DNA of 64,000 nucleotides from contig NZ_JBIQVZ010000006.1 in assembly GCF_044335535.1 (NCBI RefSeq), positions 124,001 through 188,000 of the forward strand, read 5' to 3'. Shown one piece after another: positions 43,105-51,280 of this stretch. The position numbers and the translations under genes were made by a program. How positions within the stretch are numbered: the stretch's first letter is position 1; each line of letters opens with the position of its first letter. The DNA is from Mariniflexile sp044335535 (GTDB lineage Bacteria; Bacteroidota; Bacteroidia; Flavobacteriales; Flavobacteriaceae). The notes beneath the pieces are model-generated. The model did no database searches. It was not told the origin of the DNA and worked only from the letters and a program-made list of their open reading frames with translations.

Positions 43105-44706
43105 TTAATACCCAGGATTTTGGGTAAGATTAGGATTAGCACCAATACTCGCCGTTGGTATAGGATATATATTGAAATATGAAGGAATCGAAATACCATT
43201 ACTGCCATTTCCTTTCCATGCCCAATTGTAATTCCCACCAGTAAATCGTTCAAATCGAATTAAATCTTGTCTTCTGTGTGCTTCCCAGTGAAGTTCTCTT
43301 GCTCTTTCGTCCAAAATAAAATCTAAGGTTAATTCTCCAGATGTTATAGTGTTTGAGTTATTCGCTCTTGTTCTCAACGCATTTATATAACCTACAGCAG
43401 TAGTTAAGTTTCCGCCTCCACCTCTTAAATGAGCTTCGGCGTACATTAAATACACATCGGCCAATCTGAATAATGGAAAATCTGTGTCCACAAATGTTTT
43501 GTCGGCACCAAAGCTTCCTGTAGATGTTGCATTAGAATATTTTTGAATAATATATCCAGTATCTTTATCAGAAATATCAATAATATCAATAGGTCTGTTT
43601 TCAGAAATGATAGTATTGCGATCATCATTTGCAAAACTCGATCCAAACAAATCTGCAAACTGCTTTCTTACTCTAAGAGCGCCTCCCCAGCCAGCAGCAC
43701 CAACACCAACTTCTTCACCATTAACCTCAAGACTTCCTACAGATCCATTAATCATCACGGTTGTAGGACCATAATTCTGTGTAGAAACGCCATCTGATAT
43801 AATGGGGAAAATAATTTCATTGGTAGCTGAATTTGTATTATTATCTGCCATAAAGTTGTGAAGATAATTTGTTGCTAATGAATAGCCACCATCAATTATT
43901 TTTTCGCAGTAAGTAATACAATCACTGTATCTGTTTTCTCCTATATAAACTTCAGCGTTCAAGTAAATTTTTGCTAAAATCATATAAGCAACACCTTTAT
44001 CTGCTCTTCCATATTCATTTTGTCTAGGTGCCATCAAGTCTGTGTCAATAGCTTTTAGTTCACTTTCTATAAAAGCGAATAATTCGTCTCTGTCTGCTGC
44101 TGCAGGCTGTGAATTAATGGCATCATCTTCGGTAGCAAAATTTGCTTTTCCAAAAATATCCATCATATAATAATATGCCATGGCTCTCATCAATCGCGCT
44201 TCGGCTCTATAAGCTGCTATGTTACTTCTTACAGATGTTGACACGTTTCTTTCATCTAATTTGGCATCTGTAGTTTCTCTTAAAAAGTTATTTGCTAAAG
44301 CAATTGATAAATGAGCTCTACTGAACATTCCCAATAGTAAAGGGTTTTGTGCTGTCCATAGGTTTCTTTGAATTTCCCTGGTACCAGGGTCATTTTCATA
44401 AGACCAAATCATTTGGTCTGCAGATAATGTTTGGACGTATAAAAGCACACGTCCAAATTGACTAGTACCTGCATCAATATTTTTAAGGTTGGAGCTTCCA
44501 GCGCCATCCGTTCCTGTTAAGGCTAAATTGGCATAAATACCTGCTAAAACCTGTTTGTAAGCAGCTTCATCTTTAAAAAGCTCATCACTTAATATGGTCT
44601 GATCGTCATTGGGTATGATGTTCAAGTCATCGGTACAAGAGGTAATCGTAGCAAGGAAAAGGCTTAAAACCCCAATTGTTTTGTATATTTTAAATCTTGT
44701 TTTCAT
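43105..44706 (-). CDS. SusD-family starch-binding lipoprotein
   Basis: 533 residues with a lipobox (ATITSC, Cys about 24). SusD/RagB features: YRAEARLMRAMAYYYMMDIFGKANF near residue 165, DFPLFRLADVYLMYAEAHLRGGG near 418, and DFILDERARELHWEAHRRQDLIRFERF followed by PIPTASIGANPNLTQNPGY at the end. It caps the SusC pore encoded 12 bp upstream. Context (SusE/F, GH13, maltose phosphorylase) makes starch or maltodextrin the ligand. Confidence 0.95.
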   Translation of the reverse strand: MKTRFKIYKTIGVLSLFLATITSCTDDLNIIPNDDQTILSDELFKDEAAYKQVLAGIYANLALTGTDGAGSSNLKNIDAGTSQFGRVLLYVQTLSADQMIWSYENDPGTREIQRNLWTAQNPLLLGMFSRAHLSIALANNFLRETTDAKLDERNVSTSVRSNIAAYRAEARLMRAMAYYYMMDIFGKANFATEDDAINSQPAAADRDELFAFIESELKAIDTDLMAPRQNEYGRADKGVAYMILAKIYLNAEVYIGENRYSDCITYCEKIIDGGYSLATNYLHNFMADNNTNSATNEIIFPIISDGVSTQNYGPTTVMINGSVGSLEVNGEEVGVGAAGWGGALRVRKQFADLFGSSFANDDRNTIISENRPIDIIDISDKDTGYIIQKYSNATSTGSFGADKTFVDTDFPLFRLADVYLMYAEAHLRGGGGNLTTAVGYINALRTRANNSNTITSGELTLDFILDERARELHWEAHRRQDLIRFERFTGGNYNWAWKGNGSNGISIPSYFNIYPIPTASIGANPNLTQNPGY

Positions 44707-44718
44707 CGTTGTTTTTTA

Positions 44719-47664
44719 TTAAAATTTAAAATTAGCTCCAACTAAAATGGTTCTAGGTCTGGGATACACGACGTTATCAATTCCTATTGATAATGTAGCT
44801 TCTGAATCATTATCTGTTACCTCTGGATCTAATCCGCTGTAATTTGTTAGAGTGAAGACATTTTGTAGTCCGCCCCATATGCGTATACTTTTTAAGGAAT
44901 TTGATATCTCATTAAAAGTATAGCCCAAAGTAATATTGTCCATTCTTAAAAAAGAGGCATCCTTAATGTATATATCTGAAGTGATAACATCCGACGTTCT
45001 TTGGAAATTGGTCTCTAATATGGATGTTGGAAGATTGCCAAGTACGGCATTATCAAGCAGTTTTTCGTATTGTGTTTTAGACGAGTTTATGTTGTCGTAA
45101 ACATAGTTTCCTATATTGGCTCTCAAGTTGAAAGCTAAATCAATATTTTTATAGTTAATGTTGGATTGGAATCCGAGTATAACATCAGCTCCAGGGTTTT
45201 CTTTTATGTAGCGATCGTTGTCATTGATAATGTTATCACCGTTCAAGTCTGCGTAAGCACCTTCAATTGGATTTCCTGAAGGATCATACAATTGTTTGAA
45301 TACATAAAAGGAATTGGGAGCTTCGCCCTCTCTGTGTATTTGGATATTATTTCCAGTTCCTCCAGCGATTCCACCAGTTCTAACATCTTGTCCAAGTGCT
45401 AAATTTTTAATTTCTCTGTCTAAAAAGGTGGCGTTAAAGTTTAAATTAACATTAAAATCCTCTTTTTTAACCACATCAGCATTTAAAGAAAATTCTAAAC
45501 CTTGAATTTGCAATTCTCCAATATTTTGAATGATGCTATTTGAAAAGTTAGTGGCATCAGCTACCGGTGCTACGAATAATAAGTCTTTGGAATTTTTCTT
45601 AAAGACATTTAATGACCCCGAAATTCTATCATCAAATAAACCATAATCAATTCCGAATTCAATAGTCGTTGTTTCTTCCCACTTCAAGTCTGGATTAATT
45701 TCAGAGGGAATTAAAGATTCAATTATAGAATTCCCAAATTGATATTGGGAGTCCGATCTTCCACCTCTATATCTACTTAAGAAAATATCTTTTTCAGACA
45801 CCTCTTGTTGTCCAGTAATCCCGTAACTGGCTCTTAATTTTAAATTCGAAATGGTGTTGGAGTTTTTTAGAAAGTCTTCATCACTAATATTCCAAGCGAT
45901 AGCACCAGCGGGAAAGTCTCCCCATTGATTTTCTTTGCTAAAGCGAGAAGAACCATCGCGTCTGTATGTAAAAGTTAATAAATATTTATCTAGAAAAGTC
46001 ACATTGGCTCTACCAAAGAAACCTATTAAAACAATATCTGGATCAGAGTAAAAGTCATCAACACTTAAAAGATCTGTTATATTTCTACCATTTTTTCCAC
46101 TGTTAGTGAATTTTTGATATGAATAACCTGCAGTTAATTCAGTTCGAAAATCATCAAACTCTTTATTATATGCTAAGTATCCATCAAGTAACTTATTGGT
46201 TCTCTTTTGTGAATTTTGCTTGTATGAACCTTTAAAAAGTTGATCGGCATCTGTAGTTGCTACTAGCGCATCCGATATATCTAATCCTTTAGATTCCGTT
46301 TCATCATAACCTATATTCACTACTGCTTTTAATTCTGGAAAGAAATGGAATTTATAATCAAAATTTAAATTACCATACGATCTATTGGCATCTCCAGTAT
46401 TGGTTCTTTGCAGTAAAGAGGCAACAGGGTTTGTCGTTCCGTTCGCTATAAGTGTTCCATTTCTATGTTGGTAATAGCCTCCAAAAGGAGACGATGGATC
46501 GTAAACGGGTTGTGATGGATCATACACTAGTGCTGCATTTATTTGCGAAGCATCGGCAAATCGGTTATCTTCAAAAGCAAGGTTCGCATTTAAGTTTACT
46601 TTTAAATGGTTATCAAAAAAAGTAGGGTTTAATGCTAAGCTTAAATTTCGTCTATCAAACTCTGAAGTTTCTAAAGTACCTTCTTGATTGGTTGTTCCAA
46701 ATGAAAATCTTGCTGGCAAAACTTTAAAAAGAGCTCCTTGCATAGAAACATTGTGTTGCGATGACATGGTATTTCTAAATATTTCGTCCTGCCAATTTGT
46801 ACTGGCATTTCCCAATAAACCAGTATTTATTGTTGTCCCATTAATGGGTTGGGAATTTATTAGTTGTCTAAACTCATCGCCAGTAAAGACATTTATATGG
46901 TCTGACACCTCTGAAAAACTGAATTGTGTATCATAAGTTGCACTAAAAGTAGACTTCCCTTTTTTAGTAACAATAATGATAACACCATTTGATGCCCGTG
47001 AACCATAAATAGCAGTTGCTGAGGCATCTTTTAAAACAGTAAACGAATCAATGTCATTTGGATTTATACTGGCCAAAACACCTCTAGACCCGCTTACACC
47101 ATCATTGGTAATAGGCAAGCCGTCAATAATAATAAGAGGGTTATTAGATGCGTTTATAGATGAGCCACCTCTAATTCTAATTTCAGAGCCCGAACCAGGT
47201 GCACCACTAGTGGTAACCGTGACGCCAGATACCCGGCCATTTAGTAAGTTTTCTGCGGTTACAATGTTACCTTTTGTAAAATCTTCAGATGTCACCGATT
47301 CTACAGAGCCAGTAGCATCCTTTTTAGTAGTAGAACCATAACCAATCACTACAACTTCAGATAATTGAGCGGTATCTTCTTCTAATACGACATTCAAAAC
47401 GGTTTGCCCCGAATAAATAATTTCTTGTGATTTATAACCTATAAAAGAAAACAATAGTACATCACCGTTGTTTACTTCAATTTGATATTCACCATCAAAA
47501 TCTGTAGCTGTTCCTGTGTACGTGCCTTTAATAATCACGTTAACACCTGGGATAGGTAAAGATGTTGATTGTTCTGTTACTGTTCCTTTTAAATTTGTTT
47601 GTGCTTCTAAGATGGTGGGCACAAAAAGCAGAGAAAACAGTATAGCATTAATAATTGTCTTCAT
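44719..47664 (-). CDS. SusC-family TonB-dependent maltodextrin transporter
   Basis: 981 residues from the ATG at 47664, which gives a normal signal peptide (MKTIINAILFSLLFVPTILEAQ). An upstream in-frame start at 47718 would add 18 charged residues and lies in the promoter region. After the signal come a carboxypeptidase-like domain (LKGTVTEQSTSLPIPGVNVIIKGT), a TonB box region, the plug (RVSGVTVTTSGAPGSGSEIRIRGGSSI) and the 22-strand barrel ending LVGANFKF. It imports maltooligosaccharides with SusD. First gene of the - strand starch operon. A -7 box, TAGTTTTG on the - strand (47728-47721), and a LacI-type operator lie upstream. Confidence 0.95.
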   Translation of the reverse strand: MKTIINAILFSLLFVPTILEAQTNLKGTVTEQSTSLPIPGVNVIIKGTYTGTATDFDGEYQIEVNNGDVLLFSFIGYKSQEIIYSGQTVLNVVLEEDTAQLSEVVVIGYGSTTKKDATGSVESVTSEDFTKGNIVTAENLLNGRVSGVTVTTSGAPGSGSEIRIRGGSSINASNNPLIIIDGLPITNDGVSGSRGVLASINPNDIDSFTVLKDASATAIYGSRASNGVIIIVTKKGKSTFSATYDTQFSFSEVSDHINVFTGDEFRQLINSQPINGTTINTGLLGNASTNWQDEIFRNTMSSQHNVSMQGALFKVLPARFSFGTTNQEGTLETSEFDRRNLSLALNPTFFDNHLKVNLNANLAFEDNRFADASQINAALVYDPSQPVYDPSSPFGGYYQHRNGTLIANGTTNPVASLLQRTNTGDANRSYGNLNFDYKFHFFPELKAVVNIGYDETESKGLDISDALVATTDADQLFKGSYKQNSQKRTNKLLDGYLAYNKEFDDFRTELTAGYSYQKFTNSGKNGRNITDLLSVDDFYSDPDIVLIGFFGRANVTFLDKYLLTFTYRRDGSSRFSKENQWGDFPAGAIAWNISDEDFLKNSNTISNLKLRASYGITGQQEVSEKDIFLSRYRGGRSDSQYQFGNSIIESLIPSEINPDLKWEETTTIEFGIDYGLFDDRISGSLNVFKKNSKDLLFVAPVADATNFSNSIIQNIGELQIQGLEFSLNADVVKKEDFNVNLNFNATFLDREIKNLALGQDVRTGGIAGGTGNNIQIHREGEAPNSFYVFKQLYDPSGNPIEGAYADLNGDNIINDNDRYIKENPGADVILGFQSNINYKNIDLAFNLRANIGNYVYDNINSSKTQYEKLLDNAVLGNLPTSILETNFQRTSDVITSDIYIKDASFLRMDNITLGYTFNEISNSLKSIRIWGGLQNVFTLTNYSGLDPEVTDNDSEATLSIGIDNVVYPRPRTILVGANFKF

Positions 47665-47699
47665 ACATTTTTTAGTTAAAGTCTTAATTTTTAGTTTAG

Positions 47700-47728
47700 T
47701 TATATTTTCACTTCTCAAATCAAAACTA
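47700..47728 (-). promoter_or_regulatory. susC promoter -7 box and start of leader
   Basis: On the - strand TAGTTTTG (47728-47721) fits TAnnTTTG. The leader that would follow contains the complement of TTATATTTTCACTTCTCA (47700-47717). The same 18 bases occur on the + strand in the transporter leader at 49126-49143. The neighbouring CAAATCAAAACT also recurs there (49115-49126), but in swapped order. Confidence 0.6.
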
Positions 47729-47774
47729 TGTAAAGAAATTATGAATAAATAATTATAAGTTACGAAATATTCAG

Positions 47775-47788
47775 CGAAAACGTTTTCG
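47775..47788. promoter_or_regulatory. LacI-family operator
   Basis: CGAAAACGTTTTCG is a perfect 14-bp palindrome with the central CG expected of LacI/GalR-type operators. It lies between susC (- strand, about 50 bp upstream of its -7 box) and the LacI-type gene (+ strand), the natural place for control of both. Confidence 0.85.
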
Positions 47789-47996
47789 TGTTGACAACTT
47801 TTTAGTTTAAACGACTTTATTCTAATAAAGTAATAATTTTTTATTGTTGAAATAATTAAGATGATATCTTTACATAACCATATAAAATTGTTATTTTAGT
47901 AAGAATTCGACACCGACAAATAAGCGATAAAAATGCTAGGAATTCGTAGAATGTTTACTGGCTATTGGTATTTGATAGATAAAAACAATAAGATTA

Positions 47997-49070
47997 ATGA
48001 AAAGAAAGATAACATTAAAACAAATTGCGAGAGAACTAGATGTCTCCATTTCTACAGTTTCAAAAGCATTGAGCAATAGCAAAGAGATTAGTGAGGATAC
48101 TACGAAAAAGATACAGGCCTTTGCTAAACTTTATAGCTATAAACCTAACAACATAGCGCTCAGTTTAAAAAACAGAAAGACAAAAACCATTGGTATTTTA
48201 ATTCCAGAGATTGTACACCATTTTTTTTCAACAGTCATCCGAGGTATAGAAAGGGTAGCCAATCGTAGAGGCTATAATGTTATTGTGGGATTGTCCAATG
48301 AGTCATTTACCAAGGAAGTTATAAATATGGAAATGCTTGCCAATGGGAGTATTGATGGGTTTATTCTATCGATTTCCAAGGAAACGTTATTGAAACAAGA
48401 TTATCATCATTTTAATGCCGCCATAAGCCAAGGAATCCCCATTGTCATGTTTGATAGGGTCGTTAATGAGGTAAATTGTGACAAAGTTATTGTTGATGAT
48501 TTAAATGGAGCAGTTAAGGCGGTTAAGAAACTCATTGAAAATGGCTGTAAAAATATTGCCTTAATAACAACAATGGATTACATTAGTGTAGGTAGATTAA
48601 GGACTCAAGGCTATTTAGAGGCATTACAATATAGCGGAATAGTTGCAGATTCAAATCTGATTTTGAAAATTGATGACAGTTTGGATGTTGAAAATAATTT
48701 AGAAGTTTTAGAAACAGAGATTGTTCAATTTTTTAAGTCAAACCCTAGTATTGATGGGGTGTTTGCGGTAAACGAACTTTATGCGGTCTCCGCTATGAAA
48801 GTTGCTAGACAATTAGGATTGAAAATCCCAGACGATATCCAAGTTATAGGTTTTACAGATGGCGTGCTTTCAAAACATGCAACACCTAGTTTAACAACGG
48901 TGAGCCAACATGGACAAAAAATGGGTGAACAATCGGCTAATTTATTGATTGACAGATTAGAGGCAGAAGACGCCGAAAGTGAACAATATTTTACAAATAA
49001 TGATGCTAAAAAAGACTTTATTAAGGTGGTTATAGAGACCGATATTATTGAAAGAGAATCTACTAAATAA
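47997..49070 (+). CDS. LacI/GalR-family transcriptional regulator of the starch locus
   Basis: 357 residues. N-terminal HTH ITLKQIARELDVSISTVSKALSNSKEISEDTTKKI with hinge YKPNNIALSLKNRKT (about 50-62). The periplasmic-binding-like core contains TIGILIPEIVHHFFSTVIRGIE, DGFILSIS, PIVMFDRV, GVFAVNELYAVSAMKVARQLGLKIPDDIQVIGFTDG and TTVSQHGQKMGEQSANLLI. It probably senses maltose or a maltodextrin product and acts at the palindrome 209 bp upstream of its start. In Bacteroidota such regulators can activate as well as repress. Confidence 0.94.
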   Translation: MKRKITLKQIARELDVSISTVSKALSNSKEISEDTTKKIQAFAKLYSYKPNNIALSLKNRKTKTIGILIPEIVHHFFSTVIRGIERVANRRGYNVIVGLSNESFTKEVINMEMLANGSIDGFILSISKETLLKQDYHHFNAAISQGIPIVMFDRVVNEVNCDKVIVDDLNGAVKAVKKLIENGCKNIALITTMDYISVGRLRTQGYLEALQYSGIVADSNLILKIDDSLDVENNLEVLETEIVQFFKSNPSIDGVFAVNELYAVSAMKVARQLGLKIPDDIQVIGFTDGVLSKHATPSLTTVSQHGQKMGEQSANLLIDRLEAEDAESEQYFTNNDAKKDFIKVVIETDIIERESTK

Positions 49071-49102
49071 TTTTTTTTATTAGGAATATATAAAATCTTT
49101 TA

Positions 49103-49200
49103 TATCTTTGGCATCAAATCAAAACTTATATTTTCACTTCTCACAATAAGTTTTGATAAGTAAGTCGCTTATCAAATAGTATTAATTTAACATACTATTT
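49103..49200 (+). promoter_or_regulatory. Promoter and structured leader of the maltose-transporter operon
   Basis: TATCTTTG (49103-49110) matches the -7 consensus. The ~85-nt leader then holds three successive perfect hairpins: ATCAAAACTTAT/ATAAGTTTTGAT (49118-49157, 16-nt loop), GATAAG/CTTATC (49155-49173, partly overlapping the first) and AAATAGTAT/ATACTATTT (49174-49200), the last ending directly at the start codon. The first loop holds most of the 18-mer shared with the susC leader. Such structure so close to the ATG could control translation. Confidence 0.6.
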
Positions 49201-49201
49201 A

Positions 49202-50560
49202 ATGGAAAAGCGTAGATTGAGTTTCCTGCAAATTTGGAACATGAGTTTCGGATTTTTGGGAATCCAGATGGGTTTCGCCCTACAAAATGCCAACGCCAGT
49301 AGAATACTTCAAATTTTCGGAGCCGATGTTCACGAACTATCATGGTTTTGGATAATTGCGCCCCTTATGGGTTTAATTGTTCAGCCCATCATAGGTCATT
49401 ATAGTGATAAGACTTGGGGACGCTTTGGCAGAAGAAAGCCCTATTTCTTGGTTGGAGCTATTTTAGCGTCTATCGGTTTGGTGTTAATGCCACAGGCCGA
49501 TATGTTTATCGCGTTTTTGCCCGCACTTTGGGTTGGGGCAGGAATGCTCATGATTATGGATGCGTCTTTTAATATTGCCATGGAACCTTTTCGGGCTTTA
49601 GTTGGTGACAATTTAAGAACAGATCAACGTACTTTAGGATTCAGTGTTCAAACAGCTTTAATTGGGTTTGGTGCGGTGATTGGCTCATGGCTACCTTACG
49701 TACTTACTAATTGGCTTGGCATATCCAATGAAACATCAGCAGGTGTTGTTCCCACAAATTTAATCTTATCATTCATAATTGGAGCCGTCATTCTGGTCGT
49801 TTCTATTTTAGTGACGGTTTTAACGACTAAAGAATATTCCCCGGAAGAACTAGCAAGTTTTGAAGATGAGCAAGTGCATTCTGAGACCATCGTAAAAGAG
49901 GGTCAAGAAGAAAAATCCAGCTTGCTCGATATTTTTGATGACTTCAAGAAAATGCCAACAACCATGCGCCAATTAAGTTGGGTGCAGTTCTTTTCTTGGT
50001 TTGGGCTTTTTGGAATGTGGGTTTTTGCAACCCCAGCTATCGCACAGCACATTTACGGATTGCCATATACAGATAGCAGTAGTATCATGTATCAAGACGC
50101 GGGCGATTGGATTGGTATTTTGTTTGGTGTTTACAATTTGGTATCTGCGTTCTATGCCTTTGCATTACCCTACATCGCTAAAAAAATAGGAAGAAAACGT
50201 ACCCATTCCATCTCTTTAATTATAGGTGGCTTGGGCTTGCTGTCTATTTATGTTATGCCAGACAAAGATTGGCTTATTGTTTCCATGATAGGGGTCGGTA
50301 TTGCTTGGGCAAGTATCCTGGCCATGCCTTATGCCATCTTAGCAGGTTCTATATCACCTAAAAAAATGGGCGTTTATATGGGGATTTTTAATTTTTTCAT
50401 AGTCCTTCCACAAATAATCAATGCGCTAATTGGTGGGCCTCTTGTGAAATATGCTTACGGGAATCAAGCCATATTTGCTTTGATGTTGAGTGGCGTCAGT
50501 TTTTTAATAGCAGCATTATTGGTCTTTAAGGTGAAAGACGTTGATGATGTTGTACAATAA
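49202..50560 (+). CDS. MFS sugar transporter (maltose type)
   Basis: 452 residues with 12 transmembrane segments. MFS loop motifs are visible: GHYSDKTWGRFGRRKPYFLVGA between helices 2 and 3, and AKKIGRKRTHSISLIIGG in the second half. The N-terminus LSFLQIWNMSFGFLGIQMGFALQNANASRILQIFGA is characteristic of the SLC45-like/maltose group found in flavobacterial starch loci. It carries maltose or short maltodextrins across the inner membrane, next to genes for phosphorolysis. First gene of an operon with pgmB (51 bp apart) and GH65. Confidence 0.92.
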   Translation: MEKRRLSFLQIWNMSFGFLGIQMGFALQNANASRILQIFGADVHELSWFWIIAPLMGLIVQPIIGHYSDKTWGRFGRRKPYFLVGAILASIGLVLMPQADMFIAFLPALWVGAGMLMIMDASFNIAMEPFRALVGDNLRTDQRTLGFSVQTALIGFGAVIGSWLPYVLTNWLGISNETSAGVVPTNLILSFIIGAVILVVSILVTVLTTKEYSPEELASFEDEQVHSETIVKEGQEEKSSLLDIFDDFKKMPTTMRQLSWVQFFSWFGLFGMWVFATPAIAQHIYGLPYTDSSSIMYQDAGDWIGILFGVYNLVSAFYAFALPYIAKKIGRKRTHSISLIIGGLGLLSIYVMPDKDWLIVSMIGVGIAWASILAMPYAILAGSISPKKMGVYMGIFNFFIVLPQIINALIGGPLVKYAYGNQAIFALMLSGVSFLIAALLVFKVKDVDDVVQ

Positions 50561-50611
50561 AATAATAAATAACAAATAGACCCTTTCTTAAGGAGGAGGT
50601 TAGAGAGATAC

Positions 50612-51274
50612 ATGAGTAAAATAGGAGTTATATTCGATTTGGATGGTGTTATTGTTGACACCGCAAAATACCATTATTTGGCTTGGAAAAGCCTTGCGGA
50701 TCATTTGGGTTTTGAATTTACCGAAGCACATAACGAGTTGTTAAAAGGTGTGAGTCGTGTCAGGTCGTTGGAAATTTTGTTAGATATCGGGAACGTTCAA
50801 TTATCCGAACAAAGAAAACAAGAGATATTAATTAGTAAAAATGAAGAATATCTTGGGTATATAATGAAAATGAATGCCGATGAAATTCTTCCTGGTGCAG
50901 AAAAGCTACTAAACACTTTAGACGATTTAGGTATCAACTACGTACTAGGTTCCGCAAGTAAGAATGCCGAATTAATTTTAAAGCAAGTTGGGCTATACCA
51001 TCGTTTTTATGGTATTGTTGATGGCAATGCTGTTTCAAAAGCAAAACCAGACCCTGAAGTGTTTTTAATTGGAGCAAAAAAACTAAACATGCCTCCAAAA
51101 AGCTGTATTGTTTTTGAAGATGCCATTGCAGGTATAGAAGCTGCCAATATCGTAAATATGACTTCCGTAGGAATTGGAGATAAGGATATCCTTATAGAAG
51201 CCGATTTTAATTTTAATAGTTTAACGGAAATACCTGAAGATTTTTTTAGCAGATTTCTTTCGGAAAAAAATTAA
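50612..51274 (+). CDS. pgmB: Beta-phosphoglucomutase (HAD superfamily)
   Basis: 220 residues. HAD motif I is FDLDGVIVDT (Asp10 nucleophile, Asp12 acid/base), followed by the cap with WKSLADHLGFEF and LLKGVSRVRSLEILL typical of beta-PGM. Motif II is VLGSASKNAE, motif III Lys in KAKPDPEVF, and motif IV IVFEDAIAGIEAA. It converts beta-glucose 1-phosphate, released by maltose phosphorylase, to glucose 6-phosphate in the cytoplasm. A good GGAGGAGG-type stretch precedes the start by about 10 bp, one of the few clear ribosome-binding sites here. Next gene is the GH65 phosphorylase, 6 bp downstream. Confidence 0.96.
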   Translation: MSKIGVIFDLDGVIVDTAKYHYLAWKSLADHLGFEFTEAHNELLKGVSRVRSLEILLDIGNVQLSEQRKQEILISKNEEYLGYIMKMNADEILPGAEKLLNTLDDLGINYVLGSASKNAELILKQVGLYHRFYGIVDGNAVSKAKPDPEVFLIGAKKLNMPPKSCIVFEDAIAGIEAANIVNMTSVGIGDKDILIEADFNFNSLTEIPEDFFSRFLSEKN

Positions 51275-51280
51275 AAAATA

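Noticed and set aside
47665..47718. Longer N-terminus for the second SusC
   Set aside because: It would put 18 charged residues before a normal signal peptide and lies in the probable promoter and leader.
49103..49200. Known metabolite riboswitch in the transporter leader
   Set aside because: The hairpins do not match the consensus of any riboswitch class I can recall; left as an unclassified structured leader.
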